The translations under genes were made by a program, and so were the position numbers. This document shows, piece by piece, positions 33,519 through 43,752 of a stretch of DNA of 45,681 nt (position 1 is the first letter of the stretch; every line of letters begins with the position of its first letter). Below the pieces are notes generated by a model. The model was not told the origin of the DNA, made no database searches, and saw only the letters and a program-made list of their open reading frames with translations. Origin of the DNA: JBCCGI01 sp039029355 (GTDB taxonomy: Bacteria; Planctomycetota; UBA1135; GCA-002686595); assembly GCA_039029355.1 (NCBI GenBank), contig JBCCGI010000065.1, forward strand, positions 1 to 45,681, read 5' to 3'.

Positions 33519-36257
33519 ATGTCCACAGTTGGTCTCCGCCCTTCCCCGCCGCGTAGGAGGTGCAGCGCCCTGGTCGCTGCAACGGTCTGCGCCGTGCTGC
33601 TTCCCGCCTGCCGCTTCGGCGGCTATGCCGACGCGCCGCCCACAACTTCGCGTCCGCTGTGGGTCGACACCCTGCGCGAAGACGTCGCGCCGGTCGAGCA
33701 CCTGCCGCCGAGCGGAACCGTCGAGCAGACCGGCTGGGACTGGGGCGGTACGTCGCTCGAGGACCTGCCGCGCGGCGCGCCGCGCGACCTGGCGAAGCGG
33801 CTGGCCGGACCGCCCGCGCCGCCGAAGAAGGGCTCGTCGTCCTCCAAGTCGGGCGGCGCCTCCGGCAGAGCCGACGCAACGGCAGGGGTCGGTATCACGC
33901 TCGCGGACCTGGCTCCGTTTCTGATGGCGCCCCAGGCGGAGCTCGAGGAGAAGGTGGCTCCGCCCGCTCCCCCTCCGCTCTCGCCGCTCGAGCGGCTCTA
34001 CCGCGGGTCCTTCGGCCGCGACGCTTCGCGCGACGTGAAGCAGGTCGGTTACGACTACTTCGCGCAGCCCGTCGAGCTCGCGACCTCGGGTCCGGTGCCA
34101 GACGGCTACGCGCTCGGGCCGGGCGACGAGGTCATCCTGTCGCTCAGCGGCACGCTCAACGAGTACCACCGGCTCGACGTCGACGCCAACGGCGAGCTCG
34201 TCATCCCCGAGCTCGGCTCGGTGCACGTCGCGGGCATCGAGTTCGGCGCGCTGCACGACGTCCTCTCGGCGATGATCGCGCGGACGCGCCGCGGCTTCGA
34301 GCTGACGGTGAGCATGGGGACCGTGCGCACCATCCGCGTGCACGTCGTGGGCGAGGTGCGCTCGCCCGGCCTCGTGGACGTGTCTGCGCGCAGCACGCTG
34401 CTCGAGGCGTTGTCGGCCTGCGGCGGCCCCGCGAAGACCGGCTCCCTCCGGCGCATCGTCCACCGCGCCGGCGACGAGGAGCGGCAGCTCGACCTGTACG
34501 ACTTCCTCCACGGCGGCGGCGACGTGGCGCAGGTCTTCATGTCCGACGGCGACACGATCGTGGTCCCGCCCATCGGCGCCACCATCGGCATCGCCGGCTA
34601 TGCGCAGCGCCCGGGCATCTACGAGCTCCTCGGCCCGGCGACGCTGTCCGACGCGCTCGAACTGGCCGGGGGGTTGACGCCCTTCACCTTCACGCCCCAG
34701 GTGCAGATCGAACGCACCATTCAGGGCCGCGGGCGCGAGACGCTCGACGTGGAGCTCAACGAGGAGGGCCTCGCATCCGCCCTCTCGAACGGCGACCTGG
34801 TCCTGATCGGCGCGGTCGACTCGCGCCATCAGCCGCTGGTGCAGATCGAGGGCGAGGTCGTGCGGCCCGGCTCCTATCAGTTCCTTCCGGGCATGACCCT
34901 GCGCGACCTGGTGCAGACGGCCGACGGCCTGACGATCGAGGCGGACCTCTCGCAGGCCCTCGTGTCGCGCCAAGTGGGCACCAACGAGGCGATGCAGATC
35001 GCTCCGGAGCGCGCCGTCTATGAGTCCGCCCGCCGCGTCCTGGTCGTCGACCTGGCGCAGGCGCTCGCGGGGGTCGAGGAGGAGAACCCGGAGCTCATGC
35101 CCCTCGACCTCATCACCATCCGCTCGCGCTCCAAGGCCAGCGTGCGTCCGACGGTCCGCATCCTCGGACCCGTGCGGCAGCCGGGGACCTACGAGCTAAC
35201 GCCGGGCCTGCGCATCTCCGACGTCATCGCGATCGCCGGGAACCTGCAGGCGGACGCCTTCTACGACGAGGCCGAGCTGATCCGCAACGTCCTGAACGCG
35301 AGCGGCGACGCCATGGAAGTGATGCGGTTCCGCATCGACCTGCGCCTGGCACTCGAGGGCGACCCGGAGCACAACGCGGTCCTGAGCAACGGCGATCAGA
35401 TCGTCGTTCGCTCGCTGCGCAACTCGTGGGTGACGGTCACGGTCGACGGCGAGGTCAAGTTCCCCGGGACCTACGTCTTCGCTGGCGACGCCAAGATCGA
35501 CGACCTCATCGCCGCCGCCGGCGGCGTCCTGCCCCACGCCGACCTGCGCGCCGCCTCGTTCCGGCGTCAATCGGTCCGCGAGATGCAGCTCGCGCGCTTC
35601 CGCCACCTGGCCGAGACGATGCGGCGACGCTTCGAGTACGAGCTGCAGCGCGGCGTGCAGCGCGGACGCCCCCAGGAGGGCCTCGCCGCGCGCCTCGCGC
35701 TGCAGCAGATCGAAGAGCTCAGCGCCCGCATGGCCCAAAGCGACGGCAACGGGCGCATCGTGCTGCCCTTCCTGCGCGTTGACTTCCCCGACAGCCCGCA
35801 CAACCTGACGCTCGAAGACGGCGACCGCCTGTCGATCCCCAGGCACCAGGAGACCGTCGCCGTGCTGGGCAACGTGTTCAACCCCAGCACCTTCGTCGCC
35901 GAGCCGGGACTTACCGTCGAGGACGTCCTCGAGCGCTGCGGCGGCCTAACCGAATACGCGGACGACGAGCGCATCTACGTGATGCGCGCCGACGGACAGG
36001 TCGAAGCGCTACATCAGAAGACGCGACGCCTGCGGCTGCGCGCGTTGCTGCTCGGCGGCGACGTGGTCCTCGTTCCGCGCGCGCCGATCGAGCGCTCGTT
36101 CCTGGACCGCTTCAACGAGCTCATGGCCGCCGTCCGGCTGTCCGGCGAGAACGCGCTGCTCTTCAACAACCTCGGCAGCGAGCTCGCCTTCACCTGGGTC
36201 TCGAACTACGACCGCAACGACGGGATCACCTACGGCGAGGGAATCCTCGAGGAATAG
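33519..36257 (+). CDS. Polysaccharide export lipoprotein (Wza-like) with six SLBB-type repeats
   Basis: 912 residues. ATG 33519 gives a lipoprotein signal: PRRRCSALVAATVCAVLLPAC, lipobox L-L-P-A-C (Cys at about 28). A Pro/Lys/Ser-rich linker follows. The Poly_export domain begins GYALGPGDEVILSLSGTLNE and contains LDVDANGELVIPELGSVHVA. Then come six SLBB-like units, each with a G-x-V-x-x-P-G-x-Y/V core: IRVHVVGEVRSPGLVDV, IGIAGYAQRPGIYELLG, VQIEGEVVRPGSYQFLP, VRILGPVRQPGTYELTP, VTVDGEVKFPGTYVFAG and VAVLGNVFNPSTFVAEP. Classical Wza has about 380 residues and two SLBB repeats, so this is an enlarged relative. Predicted outer-membrane/periplasmic export channel. The kinase gene follows after 5 nt. 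Confidence 0.9.
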   Translation: MSTVGLRPSPPRRRCSALVAATVCAVLLPACRFGGYADAPPTTSRPLWVDTLREDVAPVEHLPPSGTVEQTGWDWGGTSLEDLPRGAPRDLAKRLAGPPAPPKKGSSSSKSGGASGRADATAGVGITLADLAPFLMAPQAELEEKVAPPAPPPLSPLERLYRGSFGRDASRDVKQVGYDYFAQPVELATSGPVPDGYALGPGDEVILSLSGTLNEYHRLDVDANGELVIPELGSVHVAGIEFGALHDVLSAMIARTRRGFELTVSMGTVRTIRVHVVGEVRSPGLVDVSARSTLLEALSACGGPAKTGSLRRIVHRAGDEERQLDLYDFLHGGGDVAQVFMSDGDTIVVPPIGATIGIAGYAQRPGIYELLGPATLSDALELAGGLTPFTFTPQVQIERTIQGRGRETLDVELNEEGLASALSNGDLVLIGAVDSRHQPLVQIEGEVVRPGSYQFLPGMTLRDLVQTADGLTIEADLSQALVSRQVGTNEAMQIAPERAVYESARRVLVVDLAQALAGVEEENPELMPLDLITIRSRSKASVRPTVRILGPVRQPGTYELTPGLRISDVIAIAGNLQADAFYDEAELIRNVLNASGDAMEVMRFRIDLRLALEGDPEHNAVLSNGDQIVVRSLRNSWVTVTVDGEVKFPGTYVFAGDAKIDDLIAAAGGVLPHADLRAASFRRQSVREMQLARFRHLAETMRRRFEYELQRGVQRGRPQEGLAARLALQQIEELSARMAQSDGNGRIVLPFLRVDFPDSPHNLTLEDGDRLSIPRHQETVAVLGNVFNPSTFVAEPGLTVEDVLERCGGLTEYADDERIYVMRADGQVEALHQKTRRLRLRALLLGGDVVLVPRAPIERSFLDRFNELMAAVRLSGENALLFNNLGSELAFTWVSNYDRNDGITYGEGILEE

Positions 36258-36262
36258 ACGTC

Positions 36263-38371
36263 ATGGCGACAAGTCTGCGAGAGAAGTGCTGGCCGATCCT
36301 CGTCGAGCTCCTGGCTCCCGGTGCACGCTGGCAGTCCCTCTGCGCGCTGCTCGAGACGCTGCGCAAGCACTTCGAGCTCGACCTTGCCTGCCTGGTGCCC
36401 CACCCGGCCGACGAGGTCACCGGGGACTTCCAGGGCGCGCAGAGCGAGGGCTCCATCGACGCCTGGGAGGTGGCCGAGGCACTCGACGCGCTCGGCGCAG
36501 CGGTCCCTGCGCCGGGGGAGTCCGAGGTCGTCCGACGCGGGCCGGACCTCCCGGGAGAGCTGGTCGAGATCCTCGAACGGTCGGGGTCCGAGGCGCTCAC
36601 GCTGACGCCGCTCGCGACGCACGACGGCATGCGCTTCGTGCTGGTGCTCGCGGGATCGGCCGAGCTCGCGCCCTCCCCGCAGGACTCCGAGGGTCTGTGT
36701 GACATCTGCACGGCGCTCGCGTCCGCGCTGGGCGCCGAGGCGCAGCAGCGCAACAAGCTGCTGAACTCGGTGCGCGCGCGCGAGGCCATGGAGGCAGCGC
36801 GCGCCGCCAACGACGCGAAGTCGGCCTTCCTGGCGCACATGAGCCACGAGATCCGCACGCCGATGACCGCGATCGTCGGCTTCGCGAAGCTGCTCACGCG
36901 GCCGGAGCTGGAGGACGGAAAGCGCATCGAGTGGGCCCAGACCGTGGCGCGCAACGCCGACTATCTGCAGGCGCTGGTCAGCGACATCCTCGACCTCTCC
37001 AAGATCGAGGCCGATCAGATGGAGATCGACGCGCAGCGCTGCTCCGTGCGCGAGCTCTTCCAGCAGGTACTCCAGCTCATGCGGCCCCGGGCCGAGGAGA
37101 AGGGCCTGGCCCTCGAGCTGGTCGAGATCGGCCAGGTACCCGGCTCGATCACGAGCGACTCGATCCGCCTGCGGCAGGTCGTGCTCAATCTGGTCTCGAA
37201 CGCGATCAAGTTCACCGACCAGGGTCAGGTGCGCATCGAGCTCGCCCTCGAGGACGCCGCCTCGGAGCAGAGCAACTACCTGCGGGTCAGCGTGGTCGAC
37301 TCCGGTATCGGCATCGCGCGCGACCACATCGGCAAGCTCTTCCAGCGCTTCCAGCAGGTGCACACCACGCGCAAGTCCGAGTTCGGCGGTACCGGTCTCG
37401 GGCTCGTGCTGGTGAAGCGCATCGTGGAGATGCTCGGCGGCGACGTGTTCGTCGAGTCGACGCCGGGCGTCGGCAGCCGCTTCAGCTTCCGCCTGCCGGT
37501 CACCGAGGCCGAGGCCGAGGCGCTGGCCGAGCCGGTCTCGCCCGAGGGCGAGGAGCTGGAGGCGGCGGACCTGCGCGTGCTCGACGGCATGTCCGTCCTC
37601 CTCGCCGACGACAACCCGACCAACATCCAGCTCATCGGGCTGCTCCTGCGCGAGTCCGGCGCGACCGTCGCCGAGGCGGGGAACGGCCTGGAGGTGATCA
37701 ACACGATCCAGGCCGCCGCCGAGCCGCCGGACCTGGTGCTGCTCGACATGCAGATGCCCATCCTCGACGGGTACTCGACGGCCAAGCGCCTGCGCACGCT
37801 CGGCTTCGAGGCTCCGATCATCGCGCTGACCGCCTACGCCATGGCCGGAGACCAGGCCAAGTGCAGGAAGGCCGGGTGCGACGACTTCCTCACCAAGCCG
37901 ATCGACCCGGACGTGTTCGCGCTCCTGGTCCGCAAGCGCTACGACGAGCACCGGGCCGCGCGGCCCGACGAAGGGCCGGCGAGGAGCGCCCCGCAGGCAG
38001 CGATGGCGCAGCCGGACGGCCCGCCCTCGATCTCGGACGCGGTCGCCGCGCAGGTCGCCGCAGCCCAGCGCCGGCTGGCGGCGCAGATGGCGCCCGGCTT
38101 CATCCGCACCTTCCCCGAGCTGACCGACCAGCTCGTTACCGCTCGGCGCGAGGCGGACCGCTCGACGCTCACGAGCAAGCTCCATCAGATCAAGGGCACC
38201 GCCGGCAGCTTCGGGCTCGCGGACATCTCCGCGTGCGCAGCGCGCGGCGAAGCACACCTGCGCAACGGCGGCGAGCTCGAAGAGCTCGACGAGCTCCTCG
38301 GGGAGCTCGCCGAATTGCTGCAGGCCACCTTCGCGCGCGCCGAAGCCGACGGCTCAGCCACAACAAGCTGA
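36263..38371 (+). CDS. Hybrid histidine kinase (HisKA-HATPase-REC-HPt)
   Basis: 702 residues, no membrane helix. Residues 1-165 form a GAF-like/unassigned input region. HisKA at 185-250 has SHEIRTPMTAIVGF with phospho-His195. HATPase at about 295-410 has NLVSNAIKF, VVDSGIGIARDHIGKLFQRF and GGTGLGLVLVKRIVEML. Receiver at about 445-565 has VLLADDNPTN and phospho-Asp495 in VLLDMQMPILDG, ALTAYAM and FLTKPIDP. HPt at 600-695 has His641 in KLHQIKGTAGSFGL. All phospho-sites are intact, so a His-Asp-His relay within one chain is expected, needing an external receiver as the final acceptor. The start is 5 nt after the export gene, with GAGGAA upstream; the two are co-transcribed. Confidence 0.93.
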   Translation: MATSLREKCWPILVELLAPGARWQSLCALLETLRKHFELDLACLVPHPADEVTGDFQGAQSEGSIDAWEVAEALDALGAAVPAPGESEVVRRGPDLPGELVEILERSGSEALTLTPLATHDGMRFVLVLAGSAELAPSPQDSEGLCDICTALASALGAEAQQRNKLLNSVRAREAMEAARAANDAKSAFLAHMSHEIRTPMTAIVGFAKLLTRPELEDGKRIEWAQTVARNADYLQALVSDILDLSKIEADQMEIDAQRCSVRELFQQVLQLMRPRAEEKGLALELVEIGQVPGSITSDSIRLRQVVLNLVSNAIKFTDQGQVRIELALEDAASEQSNYLRVSVVDSGIGIARDHIGKLFQRFQQVHTTRKSEFGGTGLGLVLVKRIVEMLGGDVFVESTPGVGSRFSFRLPVTEAEAEALAEPVSPEGEELEAADLRVLDGMSVLLADDNPTNIQLIGLLLRESGATVAEAGNGLEVINTIQAAAEPPDLVLLDMQMPILDGYSTAKRLRTLGFEAPIIALTAYAMAGDQAKCRKAGCDDFLTKPIDPDVFALLVRKRYDEHRAARPDEGPARSAPQAAMAQPDGPPSISDAVAAQVAAAQRRLAAQMAPGFIRTFPELTDQLVTARREADRSTLTSKLHQIKGTAGSFGLADISACAARGEAHLRNGGELEELDELLGELAELLQATFARAEADGSATTS

Positions 38372-38484
38372 AGGCCAAGCTCCACCCGCGGGAAAGGTGT
38401 GGCCCGACTTCTCTCGGCCGTCAAGCAACGCGGTGCACGACTCGAAAAGGCTCGCTGTCCGGATCTTCAACCTCCTCAACGAAC

Positions 38485-39542
<1,058 letters not shown>

Positions 39543-39543
<1 letters not shown>

Positions 39544-40499
39544 TGCAGCCCATCGATTGGCAAAGCTCCCGCGTCGTCGTGACCGGCGGCGCGGGCTTCC
39601 TCGGCAGGGTCGTCTGCTCGAAGCTCGAGCAGCGCGGCGCCAAGGAGGTCCACGTCCCGCGCAGCAAGGACTTCGACCTGACCTCCGAGAGCGAGGTCGA
39701 GCGGATGTACCAGGAGCTGCGCCCCGACGTCGTGCTGCACCTCGCGGCCGAGGTCGGCGGCATCGGCGCGAACCGCAAGCACCCCGGGCGCTTCTTCTAC
39801 GCCAACATGGCGATGGGCATGCACCTGATCGAGCACGCGCGCCGCCAGGGCCTGCGCAAGTTCGTGCAGGTCGGCACGGTATGCGCGTACCCCAAGCACG
39901 CCCCGGTGCCCTTCCGCGAGGAGGACATCTGGAACGGCTACCCCGAGGAGACCAACGCGCCCTACGGGGTCGCGAAGAAGGCGCTCTTCGTGATGCTCGA
40001 CGCCTACCACGCCGAGTACGGCCTGCCGAGCAGCGTCGTGGTGCCCGTCAACCTCTACGGCCCGGGCGACAACTTCGACCTGGAGACGTCGCACGTGATC
40101 CCCGCGCTGATCCGCAAGTGCGTCGCCGCCGTCGACGCGGGCGCCGAGTCGATCGAATGCTGGGGAACCGGCGCAGCCTCGCGCGAGTTCCTCTACGTCG
40201 ACGACGCGGCCGAGGGCATCCTCGCCGCCGCCGAGCACATGGACCAGCCGGTCCCGATCAACCTCGGCACCGGCTCCGAGATCCGCATCCGCGACCTGGT
40301 CGAGCAGATCGCCGAGCTGACCGGCTTCCGGGGCGAGATCCGCTGGAACGCGGACCAGCCTGACGGCCAGCCCCGCCGCTGCCTCGACACGAGCCGCGCC
40401 GCCGAGCGCCTCGGCTGGAAGGCGCAAGTCGGCTTCCGCGAAGGCCTAGAGCGGACCATCGACTGGTTTCGCTCCTCGGAATGGAACCAGGCGGCCTAG
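39543..40499 (+). CDS. fcl: GDP-L-fucose synthase (4-keto-6-deoxymannose epimerase/reductase)
   Basis: 318 residues. NADP-binding VVVTGGAGFLGRVV, then LHLAAEVGGIGANRKHPG, VQVGTVCAYPKHAPVPFREE, the active site Y-x3-K in ETNAPYGVAKKALFVML, VVPVNLYGPGDNFD and ASREFLYVDDAAEGI, all diagnostic of the Fcl/WcaG family. It turns the Gmd product into GDP-L-fucose. ATG 39543 lies in the TGATG overlap with gmd; GTG 39540 is an alternative start one codon earlier. Confidence 0.95.
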
Positions 40500-40556
40500 C
40501 GAGGCCGCCCTCCGGAACACCCCCACCGAACCTGACCCCCACCCCCACCAATAGTC

Positions 40557-41858
40557 ATGAGAATCGCTGTCGTCGGAAGTGGATACGTCGGCCTGGTCGC
40601 CGGCACGTGCCTCGCCGAAAACGGGCACACGGTCACCTGCGTCGACCTCGACGAGGACAAGATCGAAGGCCTCAAGAACGGCATCATCCCGATCTATGAG
40701 CCCGGGCTCGAGGAGCTCATCCGCCGCAACGTCCAGCACGGGCGGCTCTCCTTCACGACCAAGTACGAAGAGGCCATTCCGGGCGTCGAAGCGGCCTTCA
40801 TCGCCGTCGGCACGCCCCCCGGCGAGGACGGCAGCGCGGACCTCCAGTACGTGATCAAGGCCGCCCGCTCGATCGCCCAGAACATGACCGGCTACACCGT
40901 CATCGTCGACAAGTCGACGGTCCCGGTGGGCACCGGGCAGATGGTCCACGACGCCGTCGAGGAGTGCACGGACCACGAGTTCGATGTGGTGTCCAACCCC
41001 GAATTCCTGAAGGAGGGCGACGCCATCGCCGACTTCATGCGCCCGGACCGCATCGTCATCGGCACGAACAGCGAGCGCGCGTTCGAGGTCATGGACCAGA
41101 TCTACCACCCGTTCCTACGGACCGGCAGCCCGATCCTGCACATGGAGCTCGAGTCCGCCGAGGTCACCAAGTACGCGTCCAACGCGATGCTGGCGACGCG
41201 CATCTCGTTCATGAACGAGGTCGCCAACCTCTGCATGCGGGTCGGCGCGAACGTCGACAACGTACGGCGCGGCATGGGAACCGACAAGCGGATCGGCTCG
41301 CGCTTCCTCTTCGCGGGCCTCGGCTACGGTGGCTCCTGCTTCCCCAAGGACGTCAAGGCGTTGATCCGCACGTCGGCCAAGCACGACTACGACTTCCGCA
41401 CGCTGATGGCGGTCGAGGACGTGAACGAGCGGCAGAAGCGGCTCCTCTACGACATGGTCTCGAAGCACTACGACGGCCAGCTCGCCGGCAAGCGCTTCGC
41501 GATCTGGGGCCTCTCGTTCAAGCCGAACACGGACGACATGCGCGAGGCGCCGTCGGTCGTGGTGATCCGCGCGCTGCTCGACGCCGGCGCCAGCGTCTGC
41601 GCCTTCGACCCCGAGGCCATGGAAGAGTGCCGCAAGGGCCACCTGGGCGACTCGATCGACTACGCCGACTGCCCCACCAAGGCGCTCGAGGGAGCCGACG
41701 CCCTGATCCTGATCACCGAGTGGAACCAGTTCCAGGGTCCCGACTTCGACCAGATCAAGGACACGCTGACCGACAACGTGATCTTCGACGGGCGGAACGT
41801 CTACCGACGTGAGCACGTCGAGAGCCGCGGCCTCGCGTACCACTGCATCGGCCGTTGA
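40557..41858 (+). CDS. ugd: UDP-glucose 6-dehydrogenase
   Basis: 433 residues. N-terminal Rossmann motif IAVVGSGYVGLVAGTCLAE, ending of strand two CVDLDEDK, then EPGLEELIRRN, IAVGTPPGEDGSADLQYV, DKSTVPVGTG, SNPEFLKEGDAI, the catalytic Cys261 in GYGGSCFPKDVKAL, and the C-terminal UDP-binding part IWGLSFKPNTDDMREAPS. It oxidises UDP-glucose to UDP-glucuronate with two NAD+. The product is the direct substrate for the UDP-glucuronate decarboxylase encoded at 43740-44774, so this window holds the two-step route to UDP-xylose. Confidence 0.97.
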   Translation: MRIAVVGSGYVGLVAGTCLAENGHTVTCVDLDEDKIEGLKNGIIPIYEPGLEELIRRNVQHGRLSFTTKYEEAIPGVEAAFIAVGTPPGEDGSADLQYVIKAARSIAQNMTGYTVIVDKSTVPVGTGQMVHDAVEECTDHEFDVVSNPEFLKEGDAIADFMRPDRIVIGTNSERAFEVMDQIYHPFLRTGSPILHMELESAEVTKYASNAMLATRISFMNEVANLCMRVGANVDNVRRGMGTDKRIGSRFLFAGLGYGGSCFPKDVKALIRTSAKHDYDFRTLMAVEDVNERQKRLLYDMVSKHYDGQLAGKRFAIWGLSFKPNTDDMREAPSVVVIRALLDAGASVCAFDPEAMEECRKGHLGDSIDYADCPTKALEGADALILITEWNQFQGPDFDQIKDTLTDNVIFDGRNVYRREHVESRGLAYHCIGR

Positions 41859-41864
41859 CCCGTA

Positions 41865-41898
41865 GGGGAGCCCCGTTCCCTTCCCTGCGGGGCTCCCC
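41865..41898 (+). terminator. Hairpin after ugd
   Basis: A perfect 11-bp stem, GGGGAGCCCCG (41865-41875) with CGGGGCTCCCC (41888-41898), loop 12 nt, in the 60-bp gap before uppP. It is followed by a C/T-rich tract, not a T-run, so it may terminate partially or mark an mRNA end. Confidence 0.6.
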
Positions 41899-41918
41899 CT
41901 CCTCTCCCCATCAGCCCG

Positions 41919-42731
41919 ATGACCGCGCCGCACGCGCCCGACCCGTTCCTCGCGATGGTCCTGGGTTTTGTCCAGGGCGTCACCGAGTTCCTGCCCGTAT
42001 CCAGCAGCGGACACGTCGCCATCAGCGGCGTGCTCTTCGGCGCCTCGTCGACGCCGCTCTCGTTCATCGTGGCGCTGCACGCCGGCACGCTCATCGGTAC
42101 GGTCCTGGCGCTGCGCAGCCACCTGACGCAGATCGCGGTCGATACCTGGCGCGGGTTGCGCGACGACCCGCGCGCGTTCCTGCGCACCGAGTCCGGACAG
42201 GAGGTCTGGGCGGTGACGGTCGCGACGATCCCGACCGGCTGCCTGGGGCTGCTCCTGGCCGACCGCATCGAGCTGCTGTCGCGCGACCTGACGATCGTCG
42301 GGCTGTGCCTGCTCGGATCGGCGGTGCTCGTGCTGTCGACGCGCCTCGGGGGCGGCGAGTCCAACACGCTGAACGCGCGCTCGGCGTTGCTCGTCGGTCT
42401 CGCGCAGTCGGCCGCGCTGCTCCCCGGCATCAGCCGCAGCGGGTCCACGATCGCCGCCGCGATGCGCTGCGGCGTGAACGGCCCGTCGGCCTTTCGCTTC
42501 AGCTTCCTGCTGTCCCTCCCGACCATCGCCGGCGCGGTGCTGCTCGAGCTGGGGAGCGCCGAGGGCCTGGCCCGCATGGGGCGCGCCGAGCTCCTCGGCG
42601 GGATTACCGCCATGGCGGTCGGGTACGGCTCCTACCGCCTGCTGGGCCGGCTCGTCGAGCGCGGGCGCTTCTGGGCCTTTGCCATCTACCTGGTCCCGGT
42701 CGGCTTCTGGACCGCCTTCTTCGCCGTCTGA
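41919..42731 (+). CDS. uppP: Undecaprenyl-diphosphate phosphatase (BacA/UppP family)
   Basis: 270 residues, about eight membrane helices, typical length. Both family motifs are present: GFVQGVTEFLPVSSSGHVAI near the N-terminus and LLPGISRSGSTIAAAM in the second half. It dephosphorylates undecaprenyl diphosphate to recycle the lipid carrier used by the initiating transferase and flippase of this locus. The glucokinase gene begins 7 nt after its stop. Confidence 0.95.
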   Translation: MTAPHAPDPFLAMVLGFVQGVTEFLPVSSSGHVAISGVLFGASSTPLSFIVALHAGTLIGTVLALRSHLTQIAVDTWRGLRDDPRAFLRTESGQEVWAVTVATIPTGCLGLLLADRIELLSRDLTIVGLCLLGSAVLVLSTRLGGGESNTLNARSALLVGLAQSAALLPGISRSGSTIAAAMRCGVNGPSAFRFSFLLSLPTIAGAVLLELGSAEGLARMGRAELLGGITAMAVGYGSYRLLGRLVERGRFWAFAIYLVPVGFWTAFFAV

Positions 42732-42738
42732 GGTGCCC

Positions 42739-43752
42739 ATGAACGCCCCCGCTCTCCCCGGGAAGACCCCCTCCACCCCGCGCCTGTTGGTCGACGTCGG
42801 CGGAACCGGCACCCGCTGCGCCCTCCAGCGGCGCGGGGGTCCCGCCTACGGCCTGGGCGTTTTCCGCAACGACGATCACCCCTCGCTGGCCAGGATCCTC
42901 GAACGCTACCTCGCCGACTGCGGCGAGCGCGCCGCAGTCGAGCGCGCGGCGCTCGCCGTCGCGGCGCCGGTCGAGGCCGGTTCGGGCGCGGTCTCGATGA
43001 CCAACCGCAACTGGCGCTTCTCCTCGCACGACCTGGCCGCCGCGCTCGGCTTGAGCGAGGTCCGCATCGTCAACGACTTCACCGCGAACGCGCTCTCGAT
43101 CCCCCACCTCGGCCCCGCCGACCGCTTCGAGATCGGCGACGCGAACGCCGAGCCGGCCGGCCCCTGCGCGATCCTCGGCCCCGGCACGGGGCTGGGCGTC
43201 TCGGGCCTATTGCCGGCCGCGGAGGGCGGCTGGGTGCCGATCGCGGGCGAGGGTGGGCACGTCACGCTCGCGCCGGCCAACCCGCAGGAGTCACGCCTGC
43301 TCGACGTCGTGCGCGACGAGTACGGACACGTCTCGGCCGAGCGACTGCTGTCCGGCGGCGGCCTCGCGGTGCTGTACCGCGCGCTCACCCACGTGCTCGA
43401 CGTCGCCCGCCCCACGCCCGAGCCGCACGAGATCGCGCCGCTCGCCGCGCGCGGTGACGCCCTCGCGCAGGCGGCGCTGATGCACTTCTTCTCGATGCTC
43501 GGCACCGTCGCGGGGAACCTCGCGCTCACGCTGGGCGCGACCGGCGGCGTGTACCTCGCCGGCGGCATCCTGCCGAGGCTGCGCGAGGAGCTGGTCGTCT
43601 CGGGCTTCCGCGCCCGCTTCGAGCAGAAAGGCCGCTACCGCGAGTACCTGCAGCGCATCCCCACCTACCTGATTACGACCGAGTACCCCGCCCTTCTGGG
43701 GCTCGCCTCGACCCTCGACACGACCCCATCCCAAGAGCCATGCAAGAGCTGA
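42739..43752 (+). CDS. glk: Glucokinase (Glk family)
   Basis: 337 residues, ATG 42739 preceded by GAGG at good spacing. ATP-phosphate loop LLVDVGGTGTRCALQRRG, substrate segment VSMTNRNWRFSSHDLAAAL, catalytic Asp in VRIVNDFTANALS, ILGPGTGLGVSGLL and IAGEGGHVTLAPA, as in the E. coli-type glucokinase family and unlike ROK kinases, whose CXCGxxGC zinc motif is absent. It makes glucose-6-phosphate, the acceptor for trehalose-6-phosphate synthase and the source, through glucose-1-phosphate, of UDP-glucose. Overlaps the next gene by 13 bp. Confidence 0.88.
   Translation: MNAPALPGKTPSTPRLLVDVGGTGTRCALQRRGGPAYGLGVFRNDDHPSLARILERYLADCGERAAVERAALAVAAPVEAGSGAVSMTNRNWRFSSHDLAAALGLSEVRIVNDFTANALSIPHLGPADRFEIGDANAEPAGPCAILGPGTGLGVSGLLPAAEGGWVPIAGEGGHVTLAPANPQESRLLDVVRDEYGHVSAERLLSGGGLAVLYRALTHVLDVARPTPEPHEIAPLAARGDALAQAALMHFFSMLGTVAGNLALTLGATGGVYLAGGILPRLREELVVSGFRARFEQKGRYREYLQRIPTYLITTEYPALLGLASTLDTTPSQEPCKS

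Noticed and set aside
38372..38484. Hairpin or promoter in the 113-bp gap before gmd
   Set aside because: Only short stems (GGCCA/TGGCC, CCCGCGGG) and no recognisable promoter pair; nothing supportable.
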